From the NCBI RefSeq assembly GCF_030733745.1, contig NZ_JASHIK010000001.1, forward strand, positions 434,001 through 498,000: a DNA stretch of 64,000 bases, written 5' to 3'. Shown in pieces: positions 28,517 to 38,753 of the stretch. The notes beneath the pieces were generated by a model. That model did no database searches. It worked only from the letters and a program-made list of their open reading frames with translations, and was not told the DNA's origin. The position numbers and the translations under genes were made by a program. Within the stretch, counting starts at the first letter, position 1. Every line of letters begins with the position of its first letter. The DNA is from Stappia sp. MMSF_3263. GTDB lineage: Bacteria > Pseudomonadota > Alphaproteobacteria > Rhizobiales > Stappiaceae.

Positions 28517-29358
28517 GTGTCGCGACCCTCGAGAGCCCTCCGCATGCAACCGCCGGCCCGCGTCGCAAGGCACGGGACTGGTCGGACGCGATCCTGTCGC
28601 TCTATCTGCTCGTCTTCTTCGCCTACATGTTCCTGCCGCTGCTGTTCATGGTGGCGGCCGCCTTCAACGCCAACCCGACGCCGTCGGTCACCGACTGGCA
28701 GGGCTTCACGCTGAAATGGTTCGCCGGGCTCCCGGGAGACACCCGTTTCGTCACCGGCCTGCTCTATTCACTGCAGATCGCCGCCGGGGTCATCGTCATC
28801 GCCATTCCGCTCGGCCTTGCCGGGGCGCTGGTGCTGACGCGGCTGAGTTCCGGAGCCTCGACCCTGCTTTACACGGTGCTTGTCTCGCCGATCCTGACGC
28901 CGGGCATCGTGCTCGGCGCGACGACCATGATCTTCTGGCGCGATGCCTTCGGCATCGAGGCGGGCCTGCTCACCGCGACGATCGCCCAGGCCGCCTTCAT
29001 CGCCTCCTATTGCATGCTGATGTTCATGGCCCGGTTGCAACGGCAGGACCGGGCGCTGGAGGAGGCGGCGCTGGATCTCGGCGCCTCCTCGATCCTCGTC
29101 TTTCGCCGCATCACGCTGCCTTTCCTGATGCCCACCGTCCTCACCGCCTCGGTCATTGCCTTCCTGCAGTCGATCGAGAACTACAACACGACCTTTTTCG
29201 CAATCGGCCCGCAATGGACGCTGGTCACCGAGATCGGCGCGCGCATGCGGTTCGGCCTGTCGCCGGTGATCAACGTGATCGGTGTCATCTTCGTGCTGAT
29301 CACCATCGTCGCCGCGACGAGCTGGGTTCTGGCCAAGCGCCGGGCCCGTCCCGCATGA
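28513..29358 (+). CDS. polyamine-type ABC transporter permease (PotC-like)
   Basis: This 281-residue inner-membrane permease has six predicted helices. TM1 is SLYLLVFFAYMFLPLLFMVAA and the EAA motif is EEAALDLGASSILVFRRITLP. It pairs with the preceding permease to form the translocation path. Its ATG overlaps the previous stop by 4 nt, so translation is coupled. Length is normal for PotC, unlike its partner. No further importer gene follows. Confidence 0.94.
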   Translation: MSVATLESPPHATAGPRRKARDWSDAILSLYLLVFFAYMFLPLLFMVAAAFNANPTPSVTDWQGFTLKWFAGLPGDTRFVTGLLYSLQIAAGVIVIAIPLGLAGALVLTRLSSGASTLLYTVLVSPILTPGIVLGATTMIFWRDAFGIEAGLLTATIAQAAFIASYCMLMFMARLQRQDRALEEAALDLGASSILVFRRITLPFLMPTVLTASVIAFLQSIENYNTTFFAIGPQWTLVTEIGARMRFGLSPVINVIGVIFVLITIVAATSWVLAKRRARPA

Positions 29359-29475
29359 TCTTGCCTCCGTGCGGCGGTTGACGCCGCACGGCAATGCCTG
29401 CGACCCTTTCGCTGCCTTTTCAGGTGGCATGCCGCGCACCGGCCGCCGCCTGCAACCTGTCCACCGGGAGCTGTC

Positions 29476-29961
29476 ATGTCCGACGCGGACACCCCAATCG
29501 TTGTAACCCGGTCGCTGCCGCTTTCGCGCGAGGCCGCTTTCGATCTTTTCGTCGAGCGGATCGGCGAATGGTGGCCGCGCGACTACACTTTCTCGCGCGA
29601 CCCCGCCGCCGACCTTTCCATCGAGCCTTTCCTGGGCGGGGCCTGTTCCGAGCAGGTGCCGGGCGGTGCCCGCCTCGTCTGGGGGACGGTGCTTTCGATC
29701 GAGCCGCCGCTGTTCCTGCGCCTTGCCTGGCAGATCTCGCCAGACAGGCAGCTGATCGCCGACCCTTCCGCCGCCAGCCGCGTGATGGTCGAGTTCCGCG
29801 CCATGGCCGACGGTACGCTGGTGGAACTGACCCACGGCGATTTCCTGCGCCATGGCGAGGCGGGGGAAGGCTACCGCGCGGCGATGGCCTCGCCTCAGGG
29901 CTGGCCCTTCTGCCTTGACGCGCTGGCCGCCGCGGCTGCGCGCAAACCCTTGCCGCGATGA
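29476..29961 (+). CDS. SRPBCC (AHSA1-like) domain protein
   Basis: This 161-residue START-like protein begins with IVVTRSLPLSREAAFDLFVERIGEWWP and ends with the typical closing helix (GWPFCLDALAAAA). The central region includes LRLAWQISPDR and ASRVMVEF, matching polyketide-cyclase/AHSA1 folds that bind hydrophobic ligands. Function is unknown. GGGAGC precedes ATG 29476. The following gene overlaps its stop by 4 nt. Confidence 0.82.
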   Translation: MSDADTPIVVTRSLPLSREAAFDLFVERIGEWWPRDYTFSRDPAADLSIEPFLGGACSEQVPGGARLVWGTVLSIEPPLFLRLAWQISPDRQLIADPSAASRVMVEFRAMADGTLVELTHGDFLRHGEAGEGYRAAMASPQGWPFCLDALAAAAARKPLPR

Positions 29962-30668
29962 AGCTCTCCTTCCGTTGCCTGCCGGAACTGCTGGGCCATG
30001 TACCCGAGCCCGTTGCCGCGCGCGCCAGTCTGCCCGACTGGCTCAAGGCGGTTCCCTCGCTCGTCGCCAGCGAGACCCTGGGCGGCGCCGAAGTGAGGAC
30101 GCTGAAGCACTGCCCGCCGCTGATCGACGCGCTGGCGCAAGGGGTGATGTTCCGCCTTGCCGCCGATGTCATGGTGGACAATGGCGAACTGTCCTGGGAC
30201 TGGTCGCCGCCGCCCGCGCCTCACGCCCGCCAGACCCGCTCGCCGATCGGCCTGCATGTGCCCGAGCAGGCGACCGGCGTTCCCTTCGGGCTGCCGGAAG
30301 GGCAGTTCGTGATCAAGTTCACCAATTTCTGGACGGTGGCGGCGCCCGAGGGCATCTCGCTGCTCTTCACCCATCCGCTCAACCGCGAGGACCTGCCGTT
30401 CCGCACGCTGGCCGGTCTCGTTGATTGCGACCGCTACCGCGACGGCTTCGTCCATTTTCCGGCAATCTGGCGCGATATGGGGTTTTCCGGCCGGCTTCCC
30501 GCCGGCACGCCGGTGGCGCAGGGTTTTCCGGTCCGCCGCGAGGCGCTGGAACTGGACATCGGCGCGATGAATGCGGGCGAGCTTGCCCGCCACGGCAAGG
30601 TGCAGGACGGATTGCAGGACGATCCGGGTCTATATCGCAAGAGCTTCCGCGCCCCGCGCGAAAAGTGA
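29958..30668 (+). CDS. conserved-type hypothetical protein
   Basis: This 236-residue soluble protein is not assigned to a named function. Distinct blocks are KFTNFWTVAAPEGISLLFTHP, LNREDLPFRTLAGLVDCDRY and FVHFPAIWRDMGFSG. I recall similar blocks (NYWT...LFTHPLNR) in uncharacterised bacterial and phage proteins. That link is unverified. There is no signal peptide or membrane segment. Its ATGA overlap with the SRPBCC gene indicates translational coupling and perhaps a shared pathway. Confidence 0.7.
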   Translation: MKLSFRCLPELLGHVPEPVAARASLPDWLKAVPSLVASETLGGAEVRTLKHCPPLIDALAQGVMFRLAADVMVDNGELSWDWSPPPAPHARQTRSPIGLHVPEQATGVPFGLPEGQFVIKFTNFWTVAAPEGISLLFTHPLNREDLPFRTLAGLVDCDRYRDGFVHFPAIWRDMGFSGRLPAGTPVAQGFPVRREALELDIGAMNAGELARHGKVQDGLQDDPGLYRKSFRAPREK

Positions 30669-30674
30669 GGGCGG

Positions 30675-31289
30675 TCAGCAGGCTTCGCCGGAGGGCGCTG
30701 CGCCCGTGAGCCGGCGGCTCGACAGGGGAATGCGGCCTCTGGGGCCCTGGCTCATCGCCTTCAGCAGGCGCGGCCGCAGGCTCTGCTGTTCGGCATGGAG
30801 CGTGCGCAAGTCGGCAAGACCGCTCTCCTGCCCAAGTCGGAGGCCGGCCTCCGCCAGCCCGATCCGAGCCTCCATGTCGTCCTTGCGCAAGGTCCGCGCC
30901 CGGGTGAAGGCCTCCGCCGCGGCCTCGGCCAGGTCCATCCGCAGGCGCAGGCGGCCAAGGTTGAGCCAGGCGTCCGCATCGTCGGTGACCTGCGCCGCAT
31001 AGGCGGAAAAACCCGCCTCCGCCTCCTTGATATGTCCGAGTTCCATCTGGATCGATGCCTTCTCGAACAGCGCGTTGAGGTGGCCGGACGCATGCTTCAG
31101 CGCCGTGTCGAACGCGACAAGCGCTTCCTCGGGGCGCTCCAGCCGGCGTAGCACGAGGCCCAGGTTGTAGTGCAGGGACGCGTTTCCCGGATCGGCGCGC
31201 AGCAGCCGGGAAAGGGCCTTTCGCGCGCCTGGCCAGTCCTGCGCGGCAAGCGCGCGCGGCAGCGTTTCGGCAGCCTGTGCGGGCGTCAT
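30675..31289 (-). CDS. tetratricopeptide-repeat protein
   Basis: This 204-residue protein has about four TPR units between residues 5 and 150: RALAAQDWPGARKALSRLL, NLGLVLRRLERPEEALVAF, EKASIQMELGHIKEAEAGF and LNLGRLRLRMDLAEAAAEAF. No signal peptide is seen, so it is likely a cytosolic scaffold. The partner is unknown. It is divergent from phoR across 290 bp and convergent with the preceding unknown gene (6-nt gap). Confidence 0.85.
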   Translation of the reverse strand: MTPAQAAETLPRALAAQDWPGARKALSRLLRADPGNASLHYNLGLVLRRLERPEEALVAFDTALKHASGHLNALFEKASIQMELGHIKEAEAGFSAYAAQVTDDADAWLNLGRLRLRMDLAEAAAEAFTRARTLRKDDMEARIGLAEAGLRLGQESGLADLRTLHAEQQSLRPRLLKAMSQGPRGRIPLSSRRLTGAAPSGEAC

Positions 31290-31422
31290 CCGGTGACTGC
31301 CTTCATCGGGAAAATACCTCCATCACGGGCCGTGGCGCCGATCGTTCGCCCTTCTCACCCGATAGCATCGCCGGGCCGGCCGGGGAAGGCGCCGCGCGGG
31401 CAGACCCCGCGCGGAAACGTTT

Positions 31423-31440
31423 CCGTCTTGGGACTGTCAT
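31423..31440 (+). promoter_or_regulatory. Pho box upstream of phoR
   Basis: CCGTCTTGGGACTGTCAT consists of two 7-mers spaced by 4 nt. The first matches CTGTCAT at 5 of 7 positions and the second at all 7. TATTCA at 31452-31457 is a -10 candidate 11 nt downstream, the normal spacing when PhoB replaces a -35. The phoR start is at 31580. This predicts PhoB-dependent autoregulation. Confidence 0.65.
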
Positions 31441-31579
31441 GCGCGCCGTGCTATTCAGGGCGCCCGTTTCCGCCCCTTTGCCGCATCCGTGTCGCGCACC
31501 GCCGCCGCCAGTGTGATGCAAGGGGGGTGGGCCACAACGACACGCGGAGCCCGGCAGCGATGTGCGGCGACAGGCTGAG

Positions 31580-32968
31580 ATGAACGATCAGAGCACGGAC
31601 CGCCCGGCACCGGCCGCCGGAAACCTTGTCGGCGAATTGCGCGCACGCCTCGTGGCGCAGCGCTGGGTGCTTGGCGTCGCCGTCGTTCTGGGCGCGGCGG
31701 CCTGGTGGCAGGCTGCGGTGACGCTGCAGGCCGCGCTTGCCGGCATTGCTCTCATGGCTCTTGCCGCGCTCTTCGCGCCCCGCCGCCGGCTTCTCGTTGC
31801 CCGCCGCCAGCGCCAGGCCCTCCAGACCTCCCCCTGGCCGGACACCGGCATGAAGCATCTTTCCGATGCGCTCCCCAATCCCTGTTTCATTGTCGACCGG
31901 CGCGGCATCACCCGCTATGTCAACCGCGCCGCCCGCATCCGTTTCGGCGATCCCCATCCCGGCGATCCGCTGTCCATGCGGCTGCGCATTCCCGCCCTGC
32001 TGGAGGCGCTCGACAAGGTCGGCGCCGGCGGTCCGGCGCAGCGTATCGAATGGAGCGAGCGGGTGCCGATGGAAAGCTGGCTGGAGGCTTTCGTCGCCCC
32101 GCTGGCGCAGGGCGGGGAGGGGGCCGAGGCAAGCGCCGCGCCCCTTCGCTTCATTCTCGTCACAGTCCAGGACCTGACCGAGCAGCGCCGGCTTGAGCGC
32201 ATGCGCGCGGATTTCGTCGCCAATGCCAGCCACGAGTTGCGCACCCCGCTCGCCTCGCTGACCGGCTTTGTCGAGACGCTGCAGGGGCCGGCCCGCGACG
32301 ACCCGGTGGCGCGCGAGCGCTTCCTCGCGATCATGCTGCAGCAGGGCGACCGCATGCGCCGGCTCATTGACGACCTGTTGTCCCTGTCGCGCATCGAGCT
32401 GAAGGCCCATGTGCAGCCGGAGACGGTGCTCGACCTTGCGCCGCTCCTGCGCCACACCTGCGACGCCCTGAAACCGGTCGCCGACGAGGCCGGGGTCGCC
32501 GTCGAGGTGACGACGCCGCAAGCGCCCTGCATGGTGCGTGGTGATCGCGACGAACTGATCGAGGTGATCGAGAATCTCGTCGAGAACAGCATCAAGTACG
32601 GCGCCTCCGGCAAGCGGGTGGAGATCGAGCTGTCCGCCGGCGAGACCACGCGCGCCGACGCGCCGGGCGTCTGGGTCCTGGCCGTTCGCGATTTCGGTCC
32701 CGGTATTGCGCCGCAGCACCTGCCGCGCCTGACCGAGCGCTTCTACCGCGTGGATGTCTCCACCAGCCGCGAGATGAAGGGGACGGGCCTCGGCCTTGCC
32801 ATCGTCAAGCACATCCTGACCCGTCACAAGGCGCGGCTGGAGATCGAGAGCACACCGGGCGAAGGGGCTTGCTTCAGTGTCAAAATCCCGGCGGCGGCTC
32901 TCGCCAAGGAGCCGGTCGACGGCGAAAAAAACATTTCAGATCAGTCTATTGGCCTGTCACAAAACTGA
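31580..32968 (+). CDS. phoR: phosphate regulon sensor histidine kinase PhoR
   Basis: This 462-residue inner-membrane kinase has two N-terminal helices (about 28-66), a PAS domain (about 93-200, PNPCFIVDRRGITRYVN), a HisKA domain with DFVANASHELRTPLASL (His218), and a HATPase_c domain. The HATPase blocks are ENLVENSIKYG, VRDFGPGI and GTGLGLAIVKH. It phosphorylates PhoB when phosphate is low and reads the state of Pst via PhoU. ATG 31580 is chosen over a GTG at 31562. Its last codons overlap the Pho box for pstS. Confidence 0.95.
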   Translation: MNDQSTDRPAPAAGNLVGELRARLVAQRWVLGVAVVLGAAAWWQAAVTLQAALAGIALMALAALFAPRRRLLVARRQRQALQTSPWPDTGMKHLSDALPNPCFIVDRRGITRYVNRAARIRFGDPHPGDPLSMRLRIPALLEALDKVGAGGPAQRIEWSERVPMESWLEAFVAPLAQGGEGAEASAAPLRFILVTVQDLTEQRRLERMRADFVANASHELRTPLASLTGFVETLQGPARDDPVARERFLAIMLQQGDRMRRLIDDLLSLSRIELKAHVQPETVLDLAPLLRHTCDALKPVADEAGVAVEVTTPQAPCMVRGDRDELIEVIENLVENSIKYGASGKRVEIELSAGETTRADAPGVWVLAVRDFGPGIAPQHLPRLTERFYRVDVSTSREMKGTGLGLAIVKHILTRHKARLEIESTPGEGACFSVKIPAAALAKEPVDGEKNISDQSIGLSQN

Positions 32969-32987
32969 TACTCAACGTTCATATAAG
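32954..32987 (+). promoter_or_regulatory. Pho box and -10 of the pst operon
   Basis: CTGTCACAAAACTGATAC (32954-32971) is a CTGTCAT-like tandem with 4-nt spacing. TATAAG (32982-32987) lies 10 nt downstream as the -10. The box overlaps the phoR stop codon (32966-32968). It is 109 nt from the pstS start and should drive high pst expression when PhoB is phosphorylated. Confidence 0.7.
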
Positions 32988-33079
32988 CATCACGGGGCGG
33001 GACTAGGGTGCCCGTGACCTTGCAGGAATAAGTCTGCGGGGGGTCGAATTATTAATCCTGAAATCCAGGGAGAGATCAG

Positions 33080-34111
33080 GTGAACATCAAAGCTCTTCTC
33101 AGCGCGACCGCAGTCGCCTCGGTCGCCTTCGCCGGCGCCGCCGTTGCCCGCGACCAGATCCAGATCGCCGGCTCCTCGACGGTCCTTCCCTACGCCTCCA
33201 TCGTTGCCGAGGCCTTTGGCGAGAACACCGAGTTCCCGACCCCGGTGGTCGAGTCGGGTGGTTCCTCCGCCGGCCTGAAGAAGTTCTGCACGGGCGTGGG
33301 CGAGAACACGATCGACATCGCCAACGCCTCGCGCGCGATCCGCGAGAAGGAAATCAAGGCCTGTGCGGAAGCCGGCGTTACGGACATCATCGAAGTCCGC
33401 ATCGGCTATGACGGCATCGTCTTCGCCTCCGACATCAACGGCAACGGCTTCACCTTCACGCCGACCGACTGGTACAAGGCGCTGGCCGCCGAGGTCGTCG
33501 TCGACGGCAAGCTCGTCGCCAACGAGGCGACCTCCTGGAAGCAGGTCAACGAGGCCCTGCCGGACCAGGAAATCCAGGCTTTCATTCCCGGCACCAAGCA
33601 CGGCACCCGCGAAGTGTTCGAGGAGAAGGTCATCCTTCAGGGCTGCGAAGACAGCGGCGCGCTGAAGGCCATGGTCGACGCCGGCGCCTCCGAGAAGGAC
33701 GCCGAGAAGAAGTGCATGTCGCTTCGCACCGACGGCCGTTCGGTTGACATCGACGGCGACTACACCGAGACGCTCGCCCGTCTCGATGCCAACAAGAACG
33801 GCATCGGCGTGTTTGGTCTCGCCTTCTACGAGAACAACACCGACAAGCTCCAGGTTGCGACGATGGCCGGCGTGACGCCGTCCACCGAGACGATCGCCTC
33901 GGGCGAGTACCCGGTGTCGCGTCCGCTCTTCTTCTACGTCAAGAAGGCGCATATCGGCGTGGTTCCGGGCCTCAAGGAATTCGCCCAGTTCTTCGTTTCC
34001 GACGAGCTGGCCGGCCCGGACGGTCCGCTTGCCCAGTACGGCCTCGTCTCCGATCCGGAGCTGGCCAAGGTGCAGGAAGCGGTTGCTTCCGAAACCACGC
34101 TGACGCACTGA
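33080..34111 (+). CDS. pstS: phosphate ABC transporter substrate-binding protein PstS
   Basis: This 343-residue periplasmic phosphate-binding protein has a Sec signal of about 22 residues ending AVA. Mature blocks include IAGSSTVLPYASIVAEAF, ESGGSSAGLKKFC, DIANASRAIREKE and IPGTKHGTREVFE. The Ser-rich loops supply phosphate ligands. It starts with GTG 33080 after AGGGAGAG. It is first in the pst operon and separated from pstC by a strong hairpin. Confidence 0.96.
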   Translation: MNIKALLSATAVASVAFAGAAVARDQIQIAGSSTVLPYASIVAEAFGENTEFPTPVVESGGSSAGLKKFCTGVGENTIDIANASRAIREKEIKACAEAGVTDIIEVRIGYDGIVFASDINGNGFTFTPTDWYKALAAEVVVDGKLVANEATSWKQVNEALPDQEIQAFIPGTKHGTREVFEEKVILQGCEDSGALKAMVDAGASEKDAEKKCMSLRTDGRSVDIDGDYTETLARLDANKNGIGVFGLAFYENNTDKLQVATMAGVTPSTETIASGEYPVSRPLFFYVKKAHIGVVPGLKEFAQFFVSDELAGPDGPLAQYGLVSDPELAKVQEAVASETTLTH

Positions 34112-34126
34112 GCCAATCGGAATAGC

Positions 34127-34155
34127 GAAGGGGCGGCGTACGTCGCCGCCCCTTC
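34127..34155 (+). terminator. strong hairpin between pstS and pstC
   Basis: GAAGGGGCGGCG and CGCCGCCCCTTC form a perfect 12-bp stem with a 5-nt loop, 15 nt after the pstS stop. No long T run follows. Such stems usually give partial termination or 3' protection, so that pstS mRNA exceeds pstCAB. Confidence 0.75.
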
Positions 34156-34185
34156 TTCCCATCCCGAATTCCGGATTGCGCCCCC

Positions 34186-35655
34186 ATGTCATTGCCCATG
34201 ATTGTGCTTGTCGTCCTCGCCCTTGCGGCGGTCGGCTTCCTGCTGGGACGCAGCAAGGCGCTCGCCAGCGCCAACGGCGATCCCCGGCTTCTCCATTCGC
34301 TGCCAGGCTATTACGGCTGGAACGTCGCGCTTGCCGTTATGCTTCCGGCCTTTTTCCTGCTGCTGGCATGGCTGGCGGTCCAGCCTTTCGTCATCCACGG
34401 CCAGGTCTCCTCGATGATCTCGCAGGCATCGGTCGACGAAAGTTCGCTCGACTTGGTGATGAGCGATGTGCGCCGCGTCGCCGATGGTCTTGACGCCGCT
34501 GTCGCCGCCGGCGGTCTGACCGCCGAGCAGGCAGGGTCGATCCGCACCGAATTCACCGATGTCCGCGATCGCCTTGGCGAAGTCGGAGTTGCGCTCGGGT
34601 CCGACGTGACTTCCGAGACGTTGCGCGCCGCCCAGCGCTACCGTGAACTGTCATGGACCGGCAGCCTGATGCGCGCCGCCGCCGTGATCGGGCTCGCCCT
34701 TGTCGGGCTGGTTTTCGCGTGGCGTCGTTCAGGCAAGGACTTTCGTGCCCGCAACGCCGTCGAGGCCGTGGTGCGCTGGATCCTGATCACGGCCGCCTCG
34801 ATCGCCGTTCTGACAACGCTCGGCATCGTGTTGTCGCTGATCTTCAACACGGTGGAGTTCTTCCGGCTCTATCCGGCTGCGGACTTCTATTTCGGCCTGA
34901 CCTGGAGCCCGAGCTTCGGCGGAGGGTCCGAACTCGGCATCCTGCCGCTGATCTGGGCGACGCTCTACATCTCGCTCATAGCGCTTGCCGTCGCGGTTCC
35001 CGTCGGCCTGTTCGCCGCAATCTACCTGTCGGAATATGCCACGCCGACGGTGCGTGCCGTGGCCAAGCCGATGCTGGAGGTGCTGGCCGGCATCCCGACC
35101 ATCGTCTACGGCCTCTTCGCGCTGCTGACCGTGGGTCCGATGCTGGTCGATGTCTTCGGCAATGACGGGTTACTCGGCGTCAACTGGATGTCGGGCGGCA
35201 CGGCGGTGATGACGGCGGGCCTCGTCATGGGGATCATGCTGATCCCCTTCGTCTCCTCGCTCTCCGACGACATCATCAACGCGGTTCCGCAGGCGATGCG
35301 CGACGGATCGCTGGGGCTTGGCGCCACCCACTCGGAGACGGTCAAGCAGGTGATCATGCCGGCGGCCCTGCCGGGTATTGTCGGTGCCATCCTGCTGGCG
35401 GCCTCCCGGGCGATCGGCGAGACCATGATCGTGGTTCTCGGCGCGGGTGCGGCCGCCAAGCTCAGCCTCAACCCGTTCGAGGCGATGACCACGGTCACCG
35501 CCAAGATTGTCAGCCAGCTGACCGGCGATGCCGACTTTGCCTCGCCGGAAGCGCTTGTCGCCTTTTCCCTCGGCATGACCCTCTTCGTCGTGACGCTCGC
35601 CCTCAACATCTTCGCCCTCTACATCGTGCGCAAATACCGGGAGCAGTACGAATGA
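34186..35655 (+). CDS. pstC: phosphate ABC transporter permease PstC (long alphaproteobacterial form)
   Basis: This 489-residue permease has extra N-terminal helices and a periplasmic loop (about 75-150) before the normal six-helix core. The core starts near residue 200, with VLAGIPTIVYGLFALLTVGP and the coupling region SLGLGATHSETVKQVIMP. The E. coli PstC is about 320 residues. Long versions with a loop after TM1 are common in Rhizobiales. It moves phosphate with PstA. The end overlaps pstA by 4 nt. Confidence 0.94.
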   Translation: MSLPMIVLVVLALAAVGFLLGRSKALASANGDPRLLHSLPGYYGWNVALAVMLPAFFLLLAWLAVQPFVIHGQVSSMISQASVDESSLDLVMSDVRRVADGLDAAVAAGGLTAEQAGSIRTEFTDVRDRLGEVGVALGSDVTSETLRAAQRYRELSWTGSLMRAAAVIGLALVGLVFAWRRSGKDFRARNAVEAVVRWILITAASIAVLTTLGIVLSLIFNTVEFFRLYPAADFYFGLTWSPSFGGGSELGILPLIWATLYISLIALAVAVPVGLFAAIYLSEYATPTVRAVAKPMLEVLAGIPTIVYGLFALLTVGPMLVDVFGNDGLLGVNWMSGGTAVMTAGLVMGIMLIPFVSSLSDDIINAVPQAMRDGSLGLGATHSETVKQVIMPAALPGIVGAILLAASRAIGETMIVVLGAGAAAKLSLNPFEAMTTVTAKIVSQLTGDADFASPEALVAFSLGMTLFVVTLALNIFALYIVRKYREQYE

Positions 35656-37001
35656 CCGATACGGCCGTGAGCTACCGTCCGGACACCGCGTCCGATCCCG
35701 TGCGCCGCAAGACGTCCCTGCTTGAGGTCGATGCCCTGACCCGCAAGCGCAACGCGGCGGAGACCCGCTTCAAGATCTACGGCATCGTCGCGATCCTGAT
35801 CGGCCTGTTCTTCCTCGCAGCGCTCCTCTACGCGATCCTCTCGAACGGCCTGACCGCCTTCAACCAGACCTTTGTGAGCGTGCCGGTCACGCTCGATCGG
35901 GCCGCCGTGGAGGATGCGGAAGCCTCTTTGGTCAAGACGTCGAAATACAATGCGATGATCGACAAGGCGCTGGCGGCCCGTTTGGCGGAGGCCGGCATCG
36001 CGACGCAGATGAAGCCGACGGACCTTCGCAAGATGCTGTCGTCCGGCGCCGCTTCCCAGGTTCGCGAGTTCGTTCTGGAAAATCCGGGACGTGTCGGCGA
36101 GACGGTGACCTTCGACCTGCTCGCCTCCTCGCGGGTTGACGGCTACCTGAAAGGGCGCGTCACCCGTGCGGCACTGGTCAACGACAAGAACCTCGATGCG
36201 GGCCATCTCGATCTCATCGACGCGATGGGAGATGCCGGCATCGCCGTGAAGCGCTTCAACCTGGCCTTCATCACTGGCGCGGATGCCTCGGATTCTCGTC
36301 CCGAGCAGGCAGGCATCGGCGTATCGATGATCGGTTCGTTCTACATGATGCTGGTGGTGCTGCTGCTGTCGCTGCCCATCGGCGTGGCGGCCTCCATCTA
36401 TCTGGAGGAATTCGCGCCGCAGAACCGCTTCACCGACATGATCGAGGTGAACATCTCCAACCTGGCGGCGGTGCCGTCGATCGTCTTCGGTATCCTTGGT
36501 CTGGCCGCGTTCATTCAGTTCGCGCATCTGCCGCAATCGGCACCCATCGTCGGCGGCTTGGTGCTGACGCTGATGACCCTGCCGACGATCATCATCTCGA
36601 CGCGGGCGTCGCTGAAGGCGGTGCCGCCGTCGATCCGCGATGCGGCCCTGGGCGTCGGCGCCTCCAAGATGCAGTCGGTGTTCCATCATGTGCTGCCGCT
36701 GGCCATGCCCGGCATCCTGACGGGCACGATCATCGGCCTTGCGCAGGCGCTTGGCGAAACCGCGCCGCTGCTGCTTATCGGCATGGTCGGCTTCATCGCC
36801 TCCAACTACCCCGGTGGCCTCGCCTCCGGCTTCCTCGATCCGAATTCGGCCATGCCTGCTCAGATCTACGAATGGGCCAAGCGTGCCGATCCGGCGTTTT
36901 ACGAAAGGGCGTGGGGCGGCATCATTGTCCTGCTCCTGTTCCTGATGACGATGAATATCGTCGCGATCATCCTTCGTCGCCGGTTCGAGCGTCGCTGGTA
37001 G
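35652..37001 (+). CDS. pstA: phosphate ABC transporter permease PstA (long form, DUF3333-like N-terminus)
   Basis: This 449-residue permease has a cytoplasmic N-terminus and TM1 at about 45-65. A periplasmic region of about 150 residues with DUF3333-like character follows, then the usual core. The core shows [33 protein letters not shown] broken into family blocks, and [20 protein letters not shown] as coupling loop. The ATG overlaps pstC (ATGA). The elongated form parallels PstC, so the two extensions may pack together. Confidence 0.94.
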   Translation: MTDTAVSYRPDTASDPVRRKTSLLEVDALTRKRNAAETRFKIYGIVAILIGLFFLAALLYAILSNGLTAFNQTFVSVPVTLDRAAVEDAEASLVKTSKYNAMIDKALAARLAEAGIATQMKPTDLRKMLSSGAASQVREFVLENPGRVGETVTFDLLASSRVDGYLKGRVTRAALVNDKNLDAGHLDLIDAMGDAGIAVKRFNLAFITGADASDSRPEQAGIGVSMIGSFYMMLVVLLLSLPIGVAASIYLEEFAPQNRFTDMIEVNISNLAAVPSIVFGILGLAAFIQFAHLPQSAPIVGGLVLTLMTLPTIIISTRASLKAVPPSIRDAALGVGASKMQSVFHHVLPLAMPGILTGTIIGLAQALGETAPLLLIGMVGFIASNYPGGLASGFLDPNSAMPAQIYEWAKRADPAFYERAWGGIIVLLLFLMTMNIVAIILRRRFERRW

Positions 37002-37015
37002 GGAGACCTGGAACC

Positions 37016-37825
<810 letters not shown>

Positions 37826-37918
37826 GATCCGAAAGGTCGCGATTTTCCAGGCGGGGCGTGGCGCAGGCTGTGCGCCCCCCGGCGCAGACAGGGCGGGAAC
37901 GCCCGATGGAGAAGAGAC

Positions 37919-38629
37919 ATGAGCGAACATACCGTGTCCTCCTTTGACGAGGAACTGAAGGAGATCGCCGGCCGCGTGTCGGAAATGGGCGGGCTTGCCG
38001 AGGTGATGCTGAACGATGCGATTTCCGCGCTGGTGCGCATGGACAAGGAGCAGGCCCGCCGCGTCATCGCCCAGGACAAGCGCGTCGACGCGCTCCAGTT
38101 CGAGGTCGAGGAACAGGCGATCCTGATCATCGCCCGCCGCCAGCCGGTCGCCAGCGACCTGCGCGACGTGATTTCCGCCATGCGCATCTCCAACGACCTG
38201 GAGCGCGTCGGCGATCTCGCCAAGAACATCGCCAAGCGCGTCATCGCCATCGAGGGCAGCTTCGATTCCAAGAAGTTCGCGCTGGGCGTCGAGCACATGG
38301 TCGAGCTCACCCAGGTTCAGCTCAAGGACGTGCTGGACGCCTATGGCAGCCGCGATGCGGTCGCCGCCGCCTCGGTGCGTGATCGCGACGACGAGGTCGA
38401 CGCGCTTTACACCTCGATCTTCCGCGAGCTGCTCACCTACATGATGGAGGATCCGCGCCAGATCTCGATCTGCGCCCACCTCCTGTTCTGCGCCAAGAAC
38501 ATCGAACGCATCGGCGACCACGCGACCAACATCGCGGAAAACGTCATCTACATGTCGACCGGCGTGCTGCCGACCGACGAGCGCCAGAAGGTCGACGAGA
38601 CCGGCGTCGAGGCGGACGCCGCCTCCTGA
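37919..38629 (+). CDS. phoU: phosphate signalling protein PhoU
   Basis: This 236-residue all-helical protein has two PhoU three-helix bundles. Metal-binding-type motifs are RISNDLERVGDLAKNI and CAKNIERIGDHATNIAENV. PhoU joins PstB to PhoR and represses PhoB activation when phosphate is plentiful. It follows pstB by 93 nt and precedes phoB by 124 nt on the same strand. Confidence 0.96.
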   Translation: MSEHTVSSFDEELKEIAGRVSEMGGLAEVMLNDAISALVRMDKEQARRVIAQDKRVDALQFEVEEQAILIIARRQPVASDLRDVISAMRISNDLERVGDLAKNIAKRVIAIEGSFDSKKFALGVEHMVELTQVQLKDVLDAYGSRDAVAAASVRDRDDEVDALYTSIFRELLTYMMEDPRQISICAHLLFCAKNIERIGDHATNIAENVIYMSTGVLPTDERQKVDETGVEADAAS

Positions 38630-38753
38630 TGCAGGCAAGCGGCACCGGCGGTCGAGCCTTCCGGTGCCGGTGCATGGCGTGAAAACAATGTCCGGAGGTC
38701 TCGGCGCGTGTCGTCGGCCAACCGGGCAGGTCGAGTGGACGAGGTTACAGGGA

